A DNA stretch of 64,000 nucleotides from Zea mays (taxonomy: Eukaryota; Streptophyta; Magnoliopsida; Poales; Poaceae). Under the pieces are notes generated by a model. It saw only the letters and a list, made by a program, of their open reading frames with translations. It was not told the DNA's origin and ran no database searches. Within the stretch, counting starts at the first letter, position 1; every line of letters begins with the position of its first letter. The stretch is from contig NC_050096.1 of NCBI RefSeq assembly GCF_902167145.1, positions 181,075,825-181,139,824 of the forward strand. Reading direction: 5' to 3'. This document shows, piece after piece, positions 9,525 to 21,090 of this stretch. Made by a program: the position numbers and the translations under genes.

Positions 9525-12500
9525 TGTCACACCCGGTTTTAGAAGGCAAACCGAATGCGAACTATGTACGTGCCAGGATCAGAACTCACGTACACAGCGA
9601 TTACATAAATGAACATCATCGCACAATGCTCGAATAATAACATAAAAGAGTAATAACTTATTACATCACAGAGTCATAGACATCCACATAGTCATCAACT
9701 TAACAGTTAAATCAAAGTACTAGCGAAACGCAGTAAAGTTAAGGCCTTCACAGGCAGCTGACTGGGGGTTGCCGCCAACCCACACCTAGAATTCGTCGTA
9801 GTCTTGGAACTCCTGGAAGTCTCCTTCCACGACTTCTCCTTCTCCCGAGCAGTGGTTACAATGCGGACAACCTGGTGTTTTGTGGTAAAGCAAGGATGAG
9901 TACACATCAACGTACTCAGCAAATGTCCCGTTTGGCTGAGGTGGACTAGCTTTATGTGGGGTTAGGCTCAAGCAGTTGCTTTTAGTTGGTCAGGTATTTA
10001 TCATTAGTAGAAGCCAGATTTTAGCATTAACCAACCCGTAAACCATTTCCTCATCGAGGAACAACATCATCATAGTCGAACCAAAACCATAACATAATCC
10101 TTGTATCTCGAGCCATCTGTATCTCTAATCAAAGAGGATCCCAAGGCTGCTCTTAACCGTGAGCACGGCTGATATACCAGTTTCACTACCCTCTGCAGAG
10201 GTTGCACACTTTACCCATGAGTCATGATTCCCTTTCTACCCGGGGAGAGCTAATCCCCATTGACCACTACCTAGGTGGTCCGGCAGGGCATCACTACGTA
10301 GCTTTTACAAAGATTCCCTAGAGATCATAGCTGCCCGTTAGGTTTCTCCAGTTTGATAAACACAGCACCCCTCCCCGCAGGAGAGTGACTAACAAAGAGC
10401 AAAACGAAAGAACCTCGGCACTCAGCCTCGGCAGAGCAAGCACTGTGCCTGGACCCCATTGACGACACGACGGCTAAGCAACTACACCTCTAGTTCATCC
10501 AATTAATCAGCTAAGGGCATCCCATTTCACCCTCATGGTTGCACTGTTATCCCGGGTGGTCTCTCAACGAACAAGTCCTTACGGAGAGGTACTCAGGAAA
10601 CAACCTGAGCCCCCTAGAGTATCACCAGATCATCAACATCATCAGGATAACAGTATCATAAATAGTCACATCATGTTCATTGATTAAGTTAAGGCAATAG
10701 CAGAATGCTAACCATAACAGCCCATAAGGTCATCAAGGATAAAGTAAAGTGTAAAGCTAGTCAATCCTTAGGTTTCAAGTAAGTAATGCGGGGTAGTAAG
10801 TTATAAATGAATAGGACATAATGGGACAGAGGACACTTGCCTTCACCAAACTGCTGATCAGGGACTTCCTCTGCAACCTCCTCGGGAAACACAGATTGCT
10901 CGTTGTCTACGTAAAGTAATCATTCACACTATGCACTTGAGAAGATAACAAACAAAAGCGACATACCAAACATATGCAGCAAAGAGATCACAAGTTCATA
11001 GTAGAAAAGGGATAGGCACTCTGGTGTTCCCTAGATCTGGGGTAGAGGACTATACAAAGTGATTCATTATCCACTAATTAGGTTTAAGTCAGTGGTGGTA
11101 TTAAATCATTACATGGTTTTAAGTCCCTAAACTTAGGTGTTTAAGTCCATAAACTTAAGTGCTCCAACTTTTATTAAAGTCTACCAACTTCTAATTATCT
11201 CAAATAGGGTTCCAATAGCCTTAATCCTATCCTAATGATTAACTATTAATTGGTACATGGAAACAGCAGGGAAACATTGTTTAAATAGGTAGACAAAAAT
11301 ACTATGAGCATTTTGCAATTTGAAGCACTTAATTTGGAGTTCATATGACAAAGTTATGAATTTTACAAGTTTGGGGATTAAAAATATACCCTAAATACCT
11401 ATTTTGAATTAAATAAAAGGTCCGAGGACCTAACTGAGAGAAACCAGGGACGGCGGGTTTAAATTCCAGAAAACCGGGGGTCTCTTTAAGAAAACGCGCG
11501 GGCGAAGGGGTATCGGGCTCTTACGGCCGTTGGATCTCAGGCGGACGGCCAGGATTAGATCCGCGGGCGGGCGCGCGAGCGCGCGGCGACCTGAGCGGCT
11601 GACAGGCGGGGCCGGGCGGGCAGCGCGAGCACGCGGCTGACAGGCGGGGCCCAAACGGCAGCGCGGGCGCGAGCGGGCTGACAGGCGGGACCGGCGGGCA
11701 GCGCGAGCGCGCGGGCGGGCTGACAGGTGGGGCCGGCGGGCAGCGCGAGCGCGCGGGCGGGCTGACAGGCGGGGCCCAAACGGCAGGGAGGCGGGGTGTG
11801 GGGGAAGCGGGCCTGGGCCGCTGGATCTCCGGCGGACGGCCAGGATTAGGCTCGGCCTAATTAAAACGGGACCGCCCGATCTGGGACGGACGGCGGGGAT
11901 CGGGTGGCCGGCTTGGGCCTTTCCTACGGCTAGCTGGGGCGGCGGCGCTCGTCCCCGCGGCGGAGGACTCGCCGGACACGAGGGGCGCGGGCGCTTGGCA
12001 GGTCTCTGGGGCGACCTGAGTGGCCGGGAAGGTTGGGGAGGGCACGGGGAATCGCCCGGTGGGGGCTGGGTCGGGGCAAGGACACCGGAGGGGGGGCGGT
12101 TCACGGCGAAGCGGCTCGGCGGCGGCATTAATCTACTCCGGCGAGGAATTAAACGTGGCAGAAGGCAATACACGGGTTTGGAGGGGGCGGGAGAGGTTCT
12201 TTACCTCAAGGCGGGCTCCGGGGACTCCTCGGCGGCGGCGATGGCGCGACGGTGGACCGGGGCGACGGTGGCGGACCTCTGCGGCTGCACGGAGGACGGC
12301 GGGTGAGCGCGGGCAGAGAGAAATAGGGAGGGGGAGGTGGAATTGGAGCGCGTCCCGGGTTGCGGACGTCGAGGCGAAGCTCACCGTGGCAACGGGCACG
12401 GCGGAGCTCCAACGGCGACGGGGAAACGAGCTCGGGACGACGGGGGGGTTTATGGCGGCGGCGCTCGGGCGTGCGCGTAGCGAGGGGGAGATGGAAGAGG

Positions 12501-13165
12501 GGTTTGCTGGAGCGCAAATGAGGGAGGGGGAGAGGGCGAGTGGGGCTCTGGGCTCAAGTGGCCAGGGGCGGGGCGGTTGCGAGCTCCACGCACGACGTGG
12601 GCGCGGAGAAGGCGGCCGCGCGCAGCTCGGGCGGCGGTTACGCGAGGACGACGGGGCTGACAGGCCGGGCCCGCGAGCAAAGAGAGAGGGGAAAGCGGGG
12701 GCGGGCGCGCGGAAGGCGGGCGCGCTGACGGGCGGGCCCGCCAGGGCAGAGAGAGCGGGGGGGGGGGGGGGGGGAGAGCGCGCGCGCGGGATGGGCCTAG
12801 CTGGGCCGAAAGGCTGAGGGGGCGGCGGGGTTGGGCTTCTTTCCTTTTCTTTTTATTCTGAAATTTGTTTTCTCTTTTCTTTTTATTTTCTCTATTTGAT
12901 TCAAATCCAAATAAGCCACAAATTCAAATTAGACTTTCCAAGAATTATGCACCAAGCAAAAGTGAAATCTAGGGTTCAACATGATGCAACAATTCATACT
13001 CCCTTAGGGTTTAACCTATTAAACGATAATTACAAATAAAATAAGCACTTTTCTCCTATAGAAATGAGAAAGAAAAGAATGAGGAAGGATGAGAAAAGGG
13101 AAGTAACACCTGAATTTGTGAATATGAGCAAAGAAATTTTATACCCCCAAATTCAGGGTGTTACA
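9525..13165 (-). repeat. 5' LTR of the Tekay-like element
   Basis: It reads TGTCACACCC ... GGGTGTTACA on the plus strand, so TGTAACACCC ... GGGTGTGACA on the minus strand, 3,641 bp. The outer parts are AT-rich; 11,420-12,840 is extremely GC-rich. The left 700 bp are similar to the LTR end at 51,096 and to the fragment at 17,798-18,194. Several long open frames in the GC-rich core are not believed to be genes. Confidence 0.8.
11560..11790. repeat. GC-rich tandem repeat inside the Tekay-like LTR
   Basis: Units of the type gcgcgagcgcgcgggcgggc plus tgacaggcggggc recur about five times. CpG density is very high. Confidence 0.7.
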
Positions 13166-14123
13166 TCGGTGCCCTCCGAGGGCAACATGGCGCTTTCCCC
13201 TCCTCCTCTTTGCGGAAAGGCGACGAAGGGGCGTATGATAAAAGCCGAGTCAGTCCTTGACCGTCCTCTCGCTCTGTGTAGAGGCTCGGGGGCTGCTCTC
13301 GCAAACCCGGCTCCGGCCAAACCGTTGACAGCGTCAACATACCAGCCCGAGAACTCGGAACCTGACTATGCACCCGGGCTATGACCAGTTCGCATGAGGG
13401 AACAACCAGACCGGCCGAGGCGTCACGAAAGGCACTAAGACCTCGGAGGAGTCAAACCACTCCTCCGAGGCCTCGGGGGCTACACCCGGCGGGTGCGCTC
13501 GCGTGCACCCACTGGAACAAAGTGTAACCGAGAAAGGCCGGTCCTCTTGCAAAAAAGAGCGACAAAGCCTCCAAGCGAGTACCAACACTCCCTTTGAGGC
13601 TCGGGGGCTATTGTCGGGGACCATAATTAGGGGTACCCCCAAGACTCCTAAACTCGGTTGGTAATCACCATCAGCACAAAGCTGCAAAGGCCTGATGGGC
13701 GCAATACAGGTCAAGGCTCTGTCCACTCAAGGGACACGATCTCGCCTCGCCCGAGCCCAGCCTCGGGCAGGAGCAGCAGACCCAGGTGGATTCACGCCTC
13801 GCCCGAGGGCCTCCTCAAGCAACGGGCGCACCTTCGACTCGCCCGAGGCCCAGCTCGGGCAGGCTTCGCGGAGAAGCAACCTTGGCTAGATCGCCTCGCC
13901 AACCGACCGGATCGCAGGAGCATTCAATGCAAGGATCGCCTGACACCTTATCCTGACGCGTGTTCCTCAATTGACAGGGCCGAAGTGACCGCAGTCATTT
14001 CGCCCCTCCCCTGACTGACCTAACAGGAAAACAGCGTCGCCTGCTCTGCTCCGACTGTTGTGCCACCCGCCAGGGTGAGGCTGACAGCAGCCAAGTCCAG
14101 CCTCGGGCGCCATAGGAAGCTCC

Positions 14124-14400
14124 GCCTCGCCCAACCCTAGGGCTCGGACTCAACCTCGACCTCGGAAGACGGTCTCCGCCTCGCCCGACCCCAGGGCTCG
14201 GACTCAACCTCGACCTCGGAAGACGGTCTCCGCCTCGCCCGACCCCAGGGCTCGAACTCAACCTCGACCTCGGAAGACGGTCTCCGCCTCGCCCGACCCC
14301 AGGGCTCGGACTCAACCTCGACCTCGGAAGGCGGTCTCCGCCTCGCCCGACCCTAGGGCTCGGACTCAGCCTCGACCTCGGAGGAGTCACCGCCTCGCCC
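14124..14400. repeat. 54-bp tandem repeat, about five copies, inside the Huck-like LTR
   Basis: The word ggtctccgcctcgcccgacc recurs at 14,171, 14,225, 14,279 and 14,333, a strict 54-bp period. A partly diverged copy flanks each side. An open frame on the minus strand only translates this repeat. Confidence 0.8.
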
Positions 14401-14784
14401 AACCTCGGGCTCGGACCGACCACACCGCAGGGGGTACATCATTACCCTACCCCTAGCTAGCTCAGGCTACGGGGAAGAAGACCAGCGTCCCATCTGGCTC
14501 GCCCCGGTAAACAAGTAATGATGGCACCCCGCGTGCTCCATGACGACGGCGGCTCTCAGCCCCCTACGGAAGCAAGGAGACGTCAGCAAGGATCCGACAG
14601 CCCCGACAGTTGTACTTCTACAGGGTTTAAGTGCTCCTCCGACGGCCACGACATCACATGAACAGGGCAGCAACACCTCTCTGACAGCCACGTCGGCATG
14701 TACATAGGGCTCTGGCTCCTCTCTGCTAGACACGTTAGCACATTGCTACACCCCCCATTGTACACCTGGGCCCTCTCCTTACAT

Positions 14785-14792
14785 CTATAAAA
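14785..14792 (+). promoter_or_regulatory. TATA box of the Huck-like LTR
   Basis: The octamer tataaaag follows acatc and lies about 260 bp before the LTR end. Confidence 0.5.
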
Positions 14793-15048
14793 GGAAGGTC
14801 CAGGGCCCTCGTACGAGAAGGTGGCCGCGCGGGAGGACGGGCTGACGGACAGGCTCTCTCTCTCTCCCTCGCGAACGCTTGTAACCCCCTACTGCAAGCG
14901 CATCCGCCTTGGGCGCAGGACAACACGAGCCGCGGTTCCCTGTTTTGCTCCCCCTTGTGTTCCGTCTCGCGCCGACCCATCTAGGCTGGGACACGCAGCG
15001 ATAATTTACTCGTCGGTCCAGGGACCCCCCGGGGTCGAAACATCGACA

Positions 15049-15320
15049 AGTAGTATTATTAAGCCATTTATCCTCCCAAAATCTTGTTGCTTGACCATTC
15101 CCCACCTGAAAGTGTCCCCACCTAAGGAATTGATCCTTGACGTTCATTAGGCCAGCCCAAAAATGAGAATCACCTGGTTTTCTAGAAACTTGTGTGAGTG
15201 ATTTTCCTCCCATGTATTTGTTTGTAGGAGTCGTTGCCACATACCATCTTCATTAAGTAATTTATAGAGCCATTTGCTTTGTAAACATTCTCTAAAACAT
15301 GAAGATTGAAAATATCAGCA
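15049..15320 (-). pseudogene. LINE (L1-type) reverse transcriptase C-terminal remnant
   Basis: On the minus strand three shifted frames together give a typical plant LINE segment: KWLYKLLNEDGMWQRLL, then KYMGGKSLTQVSRKPGDSHF, then LMNVKDQFLRWGHFQVGNG and RFWEDKWL. Changes of frame near 15,230 show decay. The Huck-like LTR cuts it at 15,049, and no LINE sequence is recognised left of that element inside the window. Confidence 0.7.
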
Positions 15321-15650
15321 TAGGTTTTAGAAAGGTGAACCCAAGATGTTTGAAATTTATTTTTATTTAAACTTGAATCAATATACATGTCGTACTATTA
15401 AGAGCGATGCAACATAATGACAGTCGAATGTCTATAAATGTTCAAGCCAACCATATGAGGTTTGATGGAAAAGTGGAAAAAGTGCTAACTTAAGTGTATT
15501 GTTGAGGTCATACATATGGTCCAGTATGAGCAAAACACACCGATTGTTGTGAATTTTTTGGAGTTTGTCCAAGAGAATTTATGAGAGGCAATAAGAGTGA
15601 ATGAAAAATAATTGATGATCAAGTATGGAAACAAAAAAGGTTACTCATCT
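15321..15650. other. Unassigned intergenic DNA
   Basis: AT-rich sequence that may be more decayed LINE. Nothing is recognised. Confidence 0.4.
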
Positions 15651-16177
15651 TGAGTGGATGTTACTTTATTTCATTTCTTTAAATTACAAGATGAGATTTT
15701 ACATCCTATACCTTTGAATTTGTGTGTACCAAAGCAAAAAGGGGAGAGGAAAAGCTAGCTTTGTAGGCGGAGCAAGCCAGTCTTTTCTAGCTAAACAATC
15801 GTCCCCAATGCATGGCACTGTTCCTCTATTCATAGTCGCGGTGTATAGCTTCGTATGAAATTACAAACATGTCCACAAAACCTATACATGTCAACTACAA
15901 ATCTTGTAAGGGTAATGTCATCTTTTTTCCTCCACCTACCCTGTTGATCGAGTCCTCTGGATTCTTTACCTTCTCCTTTGCTTCGTAGCTCGTCTTGTAT
16001 CAACGAAGCTCTATTCTTTGGCTTTGTAAGACTTAATGCTTTCACATATCCGAAGCTCCTTGGTTTCATCCCTTCTTCAAGTGTCGGCTTGGACAAAGAT
16101 GAGTCTGACTACTTGAAGCTTGTTCAACTGACGATGTTGTCATTTTGGGGACTTTCGGCGATGAAGGCCCCCCAACA
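15651..16177 (-). repeat. Possible degraded Gypsy LTR
   Basis: Read on the minus strand it begins TGTTGGGGGGCCTTCATCGC, like the start of the Grande-like LTRs, and is rich in cttcgg-type words; a CA end is possible at 15,651. No target duplication was found (catct versus agtac). It may be a truncated relative. Confidence 0.35.
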
Positions 16178-16314
16178 AGTACTGTTATTTCCTCTATGAG
16201 GAGGTATTCCAAGGGCTAACAACTTGGGATTAATGTTAAAAGTTGGCTTATATTAATGATAAAACTTGACGAATAAAAAACAATCGCTTTAAGCGTAACC
16301 CCGCATAAAGTTAG
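16178..16314. other. Short unassigned spacer
   Basis: AT-rich sequence between two LTR-like pieces; nothing is recognised. Confidence 0.4.
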
Positions 16315-17784
16315 TGAAAGGGAAATGTGCCATAGGGTCATTTCTACCTGCTTTGGTGATTAAGTGCTCAACACACCATCTTGAACTAACTATCTTCAAA
16401 TGAGTATGAGCACATGCCCATAAAAGGCAAGTTGAAGAGATCAAGTCCAAATGAACTAAAATGGAGAGCCAAAAGTGCAACTTTGGGCAACTCAACATAA
16501 ACATGAGGTTTAAGTGTTTAAATAAGTTAAACATACCCTACTCTATGTTTCAAACACTTCAAACAAGCCATATTGCAAATCCTAGTGAAACCAAAGAAAA
16601 TGTATTAGTCTTACACTTAGTCAATTGGATTAAGTGCTAATTATGTTTGTCTAAGTTGTAGAGAAGCTACCAGAGAAAGCTAAAAAAGTTTGGAGAAGTT
16701 AGGCTCAAAAGAAGAAAATAAGCCATATTGCAAATCCTAGTGAAACCGAAGAAAATGTATTAGTCTTACACTTAGTCAATTGGATTAAGTGCTAATTATG
16801 TTTGCCTAACTTGGTCTGGTCTGGGGAGCATTGGACCGGCCGGTGGTGCACCGGACCGGGTCCGTGCAACCCAGCGGAACTGTTCACTCTCAGGACCGTG
16901 AAAAGAAGTCAATCTGGTGTGCCACCAGACCGCCTCCAACGGCTCTTGCCAACGGCACCTAGAAGATCAATGGCTAGCTGATGCCACCGGCCAGTCCGGT
17001 GGTGCACCAAACTGGTCCGGTGCTCGTCAACTATGGAAGGCGCCAATCAGATTCCGGACTGGGGACACATAAACCCGGTCCGGTGCACCCACAGACAGGA
17101 AAGTTTGGAGCTTCCAAATGGAGGATGCAATGGCTCCTAGGCCCCTTGAGGCTATAAAAGGACCCCCTAGGCGCCTCCAAACAATACCCAAGCATCTCAA
17201 GAGCATACCAACACCCTGAAACTATGCGACCATATCTTCTAGTGATTTTAGTTAGATTCGAGCGCCTGTTTCGAGATGTTCTTGTGATATTGTGCTCTTG
17301 CACTCATGTCTTTGGCTTTGTAGCGTGTGTTGATGTGGGTTGCTCTTGTGTGTGTATTCTATCTCTCTCCCTTACTCTAAGTTGTGATTTTGACCATTTG
17401 TATGGCTGCGAGAGATTCTAAGTTGTGGAGATTCCTCACAAACATGATATAAGTGATAAAGGAAGATTGTGGCACTCAAGTTGATCCTTGTGATCACTTG
17501 AGAGGGGTTGAATGCAACCCTTGTCCATTGGGACACCACAACATGGAGTAGACAAGCATATTATGCTTGATCGAACCATACTTCCTAAGTTCTCTCTACT
17601 CACTTGTAATATTGCTCTTAAAATCATTCATATCTTGGAAGAGCAACCAAGTGAAGGGAACTTTTCTCTCTTCTTCTCACCCAAATTTGGTTTTAGTTTG
17701 CACTAACTTAATTATTAAACCAAAATTGTGTTGTTTTAAGTCTATTTTGTAGGATCACCTATTCACCCCCTCTAGGTGCTCTCA
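16315..17784 (+). mobile_element. Solo LTR of an Opie/Ji-like (Sirevirus) Copia element
   Basis: It begins TGAAAGGGAAATGTGCC and ends CTAGGTGCTCTCA, as does the Copia LTR at 52,911-54,180. The flanks gttag and tttag are a near-perfect 5-bp target duplication, as expected for a solo LTR left by recombination. A TATA box (tataaaag) lies at 17,153-17,160. It contains an internal direct duplication of about 90 bp (16,566-16,655 and 16,722-16,808). Confidence 0.75.
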
Positions 17785-17797
17785 TTTAGTCCACTTC

Positions 17798-18194
17798 AGC
17801 CAAACGGGGCGCTTGCTGAGTACGTTGATGTGTACTGACCCTTGCTTTCACATAAACACCAGGTTGTCCACATTGCAACCTTTTCTCAGGAGAAGAAGGC
17901 AACAAGGTATATTTCTAGGATTTCTGAGACTTCAGTGATTTTGAAGATTAGGCTAGCAACCTCCCTTAGCCAGCTGTCTGTGGAGGGTATTACTTATGTT
18001 GGCTATGTTTATATTGTGTGCACTTTGATATAAAGGGTGTTAATGACTCTCGTCTGTAATAATATTACTTACTCTTTATGCTTATTTGAAGCATTGTGCG
18101 ATGATGTAATTTATGTAATCATTATGTACGTGAGTTCTGATCCTGGCATGTACATGGTTCGCACTCGGTTTGCCTTTTGAAACTAGGTGTGACA
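17798..18194 (+). repeat. 3' end fragment of a Tekay-like LTR
   Basis: The sequence from agccaaacggggcgcttgc to aactaggtgtgaca matches the reverse complement of 9,525-9,945, including the acgttgatgtgtac and ccaggttgtcc words. Only the last 400 bp of the LTR are present, and divergence is high, so it is an old fragment. Confidence 0.7.
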
Positions 18195-19403
18195 GAACCT
18201 CCCCTGACCACAACTAGAGGAGGGGCTTGATGACGGGTAACCTAACAACGAGGTACATTAGAGGGATAACTATATGCTGAGACTTCTAAGCCCCAAGGCC
18301 TATTGGACACTGAGGTGCTTCGAGGGCTCAAGGTAAATAGTACCCCAAGACAACTTGAAGAAGAATAATCTAAGTCCCAAATCAGCCTTATGCCTTGGAA
18401 CATTAATTAACAATTTAAAGCCCCCATGGCCCGTCATGCCTCGGGGCGCTATAACATTAATCCCATAGGGCCCCTCATTCTCAAGACGCTCATGAGAATA
18501 ATCCTAAGTCTATGTGGCCACTTGTTCCCCGGGGCACTATGTAATATAAGTGTTCGGGTAGTTGAGGTCCTAAAACACACAACGACTCTTAGACGCTAGG
18601 GACCTTTAGCTAGCCCCAAAGCCCTTAAGCTTGATGCACCGTGAGAACAAGGGACCTAGTGAGCTTAAGTATAATCATGTCACAATATAGAAGGATGTGT
18701 CTGGGCCCACCTAGGACAATACAACCTTGAGAAATGGACCCCATATCTAAGATGGTGATAATAAGTTTATAAAGTTAACTTAGTGGATAAGACTTAGGTA
18801 CAACATATTAAATGTGATGTGTGACATTATAGGCCTAACAAGAATGTTTTGCCACGACTTAGGTAGCAGGACACTCAAGATCACAACAATGTACGTGCAT
18901 CGATCATGTATCCATGCATGCACATGCGAAGTGTACCATAAAACATTATGAAGTACAAAAGGCTACATCGGCTACCAACTAAATTATACTGATAGCACGG
19001 GCCCCAACACTCGATGAAAGTGACATATTGTATTTGCCCCTTTAGGAGGTATGGCAACCGATAGGAAGAGAAAATCTCTGACACTATGCCACGACCAATG
19101 GCATGGACTTCGATACGACTCCATGAATATGATAAGAACGGGCTAGTTTTGCCTTAGTGAGTGGACTTTGATGGTTATGTAACCTCTCTCCTCTCTTGCA
19201 CTATAAAGGGGATGGGGTGAGCAATGATTTGGGATTCGATTTAGGAACATCACACGAGATTCAGACCAATTCTATCAGATTCGGACATCCTTGCTCAAGA
19301 ATTCATCCAGGAGGCAAGCATAAAGGTGGATTAGGACAGTTATAACTAGAATCCCCACCATAGATATAAGGTGAGAGGGAGCCAAAAGATCTTGATGTTC
19401 ACT
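18195..19403. other. Gene-free intergenic DNA
   Basis: No convincing ORF, RNA gene or terminal repeats. Repeated words of the type gccccaaggccta, cctcggggcgct and ccccggggcac suggest decayed retroelement internal sequence, but no domain could be recognised. Confidence 0.4.
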
Positions 19404-20108
19404 TGTAACACCCCTTCCACTCCTGGATCGGTGGTACTTACTCCTAACAGTCCTGAGGATCAAAGACCATCCCCACAAACCAACACGAGTATTTTGTGTG
19501 CACTTTGTCCTCACTCATGCGCACCCGAGAAGACTTCTCGGTCAGTTAGTCATCCCAAGATTGCTCTAGGCTAAGCACACTTAACTTAGAGGTTCTTTCG
19601 AGACAGGCTTCCAAAAAAAGTTGCACCTTGTTGGTATGAGTACTCTATTAATTCTATTAAGCCTTGCGCCAGGATATCACAATCCACCCCCTTAGAAGAC
19701 CGATATCCTTGTGTCTAGTGCCGTCATATGCCATGCCCTGTGACCACTTCGGGCCCACATGCGCCTTATGCCCGAACCTCTAGCCCACACACGCCTGTGA
19801 AACTGCGAGGGTTGTCTTTGATACTATTTGTAACACCCCGTCCACTGTCGAATCGACGATACTTTCTCCTGGCAACCCTCTAGGGTCATAGACCATCCCA
19901 CAAACCAACACGAGCGTTTTGTGCGCACTTTGTCCTCAGTCATGCGCACCCGAGAAGACTTCCCAATTAGTCACCCATCCCAAGATTGCTCTAGGCTAAG
20001 CACACTTGACTTAGAGATTCTTTCGAGACGGACTTCCAAAAAAGAAGATGCATCTTGTAGGTACGAGTACTCTATTAATTCTATTAAGCCTTGGGTCAGG
20101 ATATCACA
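19404..20108 (-). mobile_element. TRIM: miniature LTR retrotransposon with both LTRs
   Basis: Two direct repeats, 19,404-19,681 (278 bp) and 19,829-20,108 (280 bp), both run TGTAACACCCC ... GGATATCACA and flank only 147 bp. On the minus strand the internal part starts with a primer site close to TGGTATCAAAGAC (19,813-19,828, one mismatch) and ends with a purine tract AAGGGGGTGG. The flanks tcact and tcacc are a 4/5 target duplication. It codes for nothing and would depend on other elements' enzymes. The LTRs differ at many sites, so it is old. Confidence 0.8.
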
Positions 20109-21082
20109 TCACCTTGTTCTAAGGTTGTGTTTTTTCTCCTTTATGTTCATCATTTGATGAGTAGCAAAAGGGCATATGGTATTACGCACACGTACTATGG
20201 CCCAAATCTCTTAACTCTCCATGTGTTAGCTCCTACTCATGTCATGTACTCGTGTCAAGATTCAATAAAGCCTCGCTTCGGATTAAAGCTGGTTGTTTAG
20301 ACTGATGCAGCTGCAATCTATAGAGACAAAACATTGTAGAAGCAGTAGAAGCCGGTATGGATTAAAGCCAAGCAAACACATACGTCATACTCCGTGTAAC
20401 TCTCTTTAAGGTGCTCTTTTCATTACAACACTTGTGCATTAAAAAATAGAGAATTTAATCCTCTATTTGGTTACAGGTATTCTAGATTAAATAGAAGAGA
20501 ATTTAATCCTCTCATGCCATATTTAGTTACAAGTAGTTTACTCCTAGTGAAAATTGAATACGAGGGGATTTAATCCCCTCGCAGCCGAATAAGCCCTCAG
20601 TAATCTTCAATCTATGTGTAAACGAATATGCCCTAACCATAATATGAACCCCTTCATCCAACAATATGTTGGTCCATGCACCGTCGATTGTAGCGGGCAT
20701 GGGCATAACCTTTAACCTAGCAGTGTATTATTGGCTATCACCCTAGCTAGTCCCTGTCGTCAGTCGTCACCACATGTATATTTCGTCAGTCCCGTATGTG
20801 TCTTGTAGTTAGCTATAGCTGATGCATCTGCAAGGACGACAGTTACACAAGCTTGCATGATAGTGCCACTCCATGATTGTGCTGTGGATGCGAGATGCAT
20901 GCGTGCATGGCTCATGGAAAACGAGTATAAATTATATTCCTCGTTCCAGAAAACAACAAGCTACAGACGGTTATAAACTCAAAGAATCCGCCGTATTGTT
21001 ATGGATATTTATTATAAATTGTAGACATTGGTCATATATACTTACGTTAATATTTTTCTGAAGGTCAGGGATGGGGGACCTC
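20109..21082. other. Gene-free intergenic DNA with MITE-like debris
   Basis: 20,455-20,595 has repeated tttaatcctctatttgg/ gaggggatttaatcccctcg words like a broken MITE. The rest is AT-rich and unassigned. Confidence 0.4.
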
Positions 21083-21090
21083 CTCCCACG

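Larger units (their letters stand above)
5636..13165 (-). mobile_element. Tekay-like chromovirus (Ty3/Gypsy), 5' part
   Basis: Read on the minus strand, the order is a 3.6 kb LTR (13165-9525), an initiator-Met type primer site (9520-9509), an extra ORF, then gag, protease and the start of RT. The Grande-like element cuts it at 5635/5636, and its remainder lies beyond the left edge. The large LTR starting TGTAACACCC and the gag-pol type suggest the Del/Tekay lineage. The first bases outside the LTR, tcggt (13166-13170), should be its target duplication. Confidence 0.75.
13166..15048 (+). mobile_element. Huck-like Gypsy element, 3' end only
   Basis: 13,166-13,611 is GC-rich internal 3' sequence ending in a purine-rich tract (ggctcggggg) directly before a 1.4 kb LTR. 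The Tekay-like element interrupts it on the left, so the rest lies outside the window. No gag or pol is present here. The family name rests on recall of the LTR start and is uncertain. Confidence 0.6.
13612..15048 (+). repeat. LTR of the Huck-like element
   Basis: The 1,437-bp LTR begins TGTCGGGGACC and ends GGGGTCGAAACATCGACA. A TATA-like box (tataaaag, 14,785-14,792) and the sequence after it fit a retroviral-type promoter. It ends abruptly against LINE sequence at 15,049. Confidence 0.75.

Noticed and set aside
11430..12817. Long open frames on both strands in the GC-rich LTR core
   Set aside because: The sequence is a GC-rich tandem repeat with few stop triplets. The predicted proteins are Arg/Pro/Ala-rich with no domain, and both strands are open at once.
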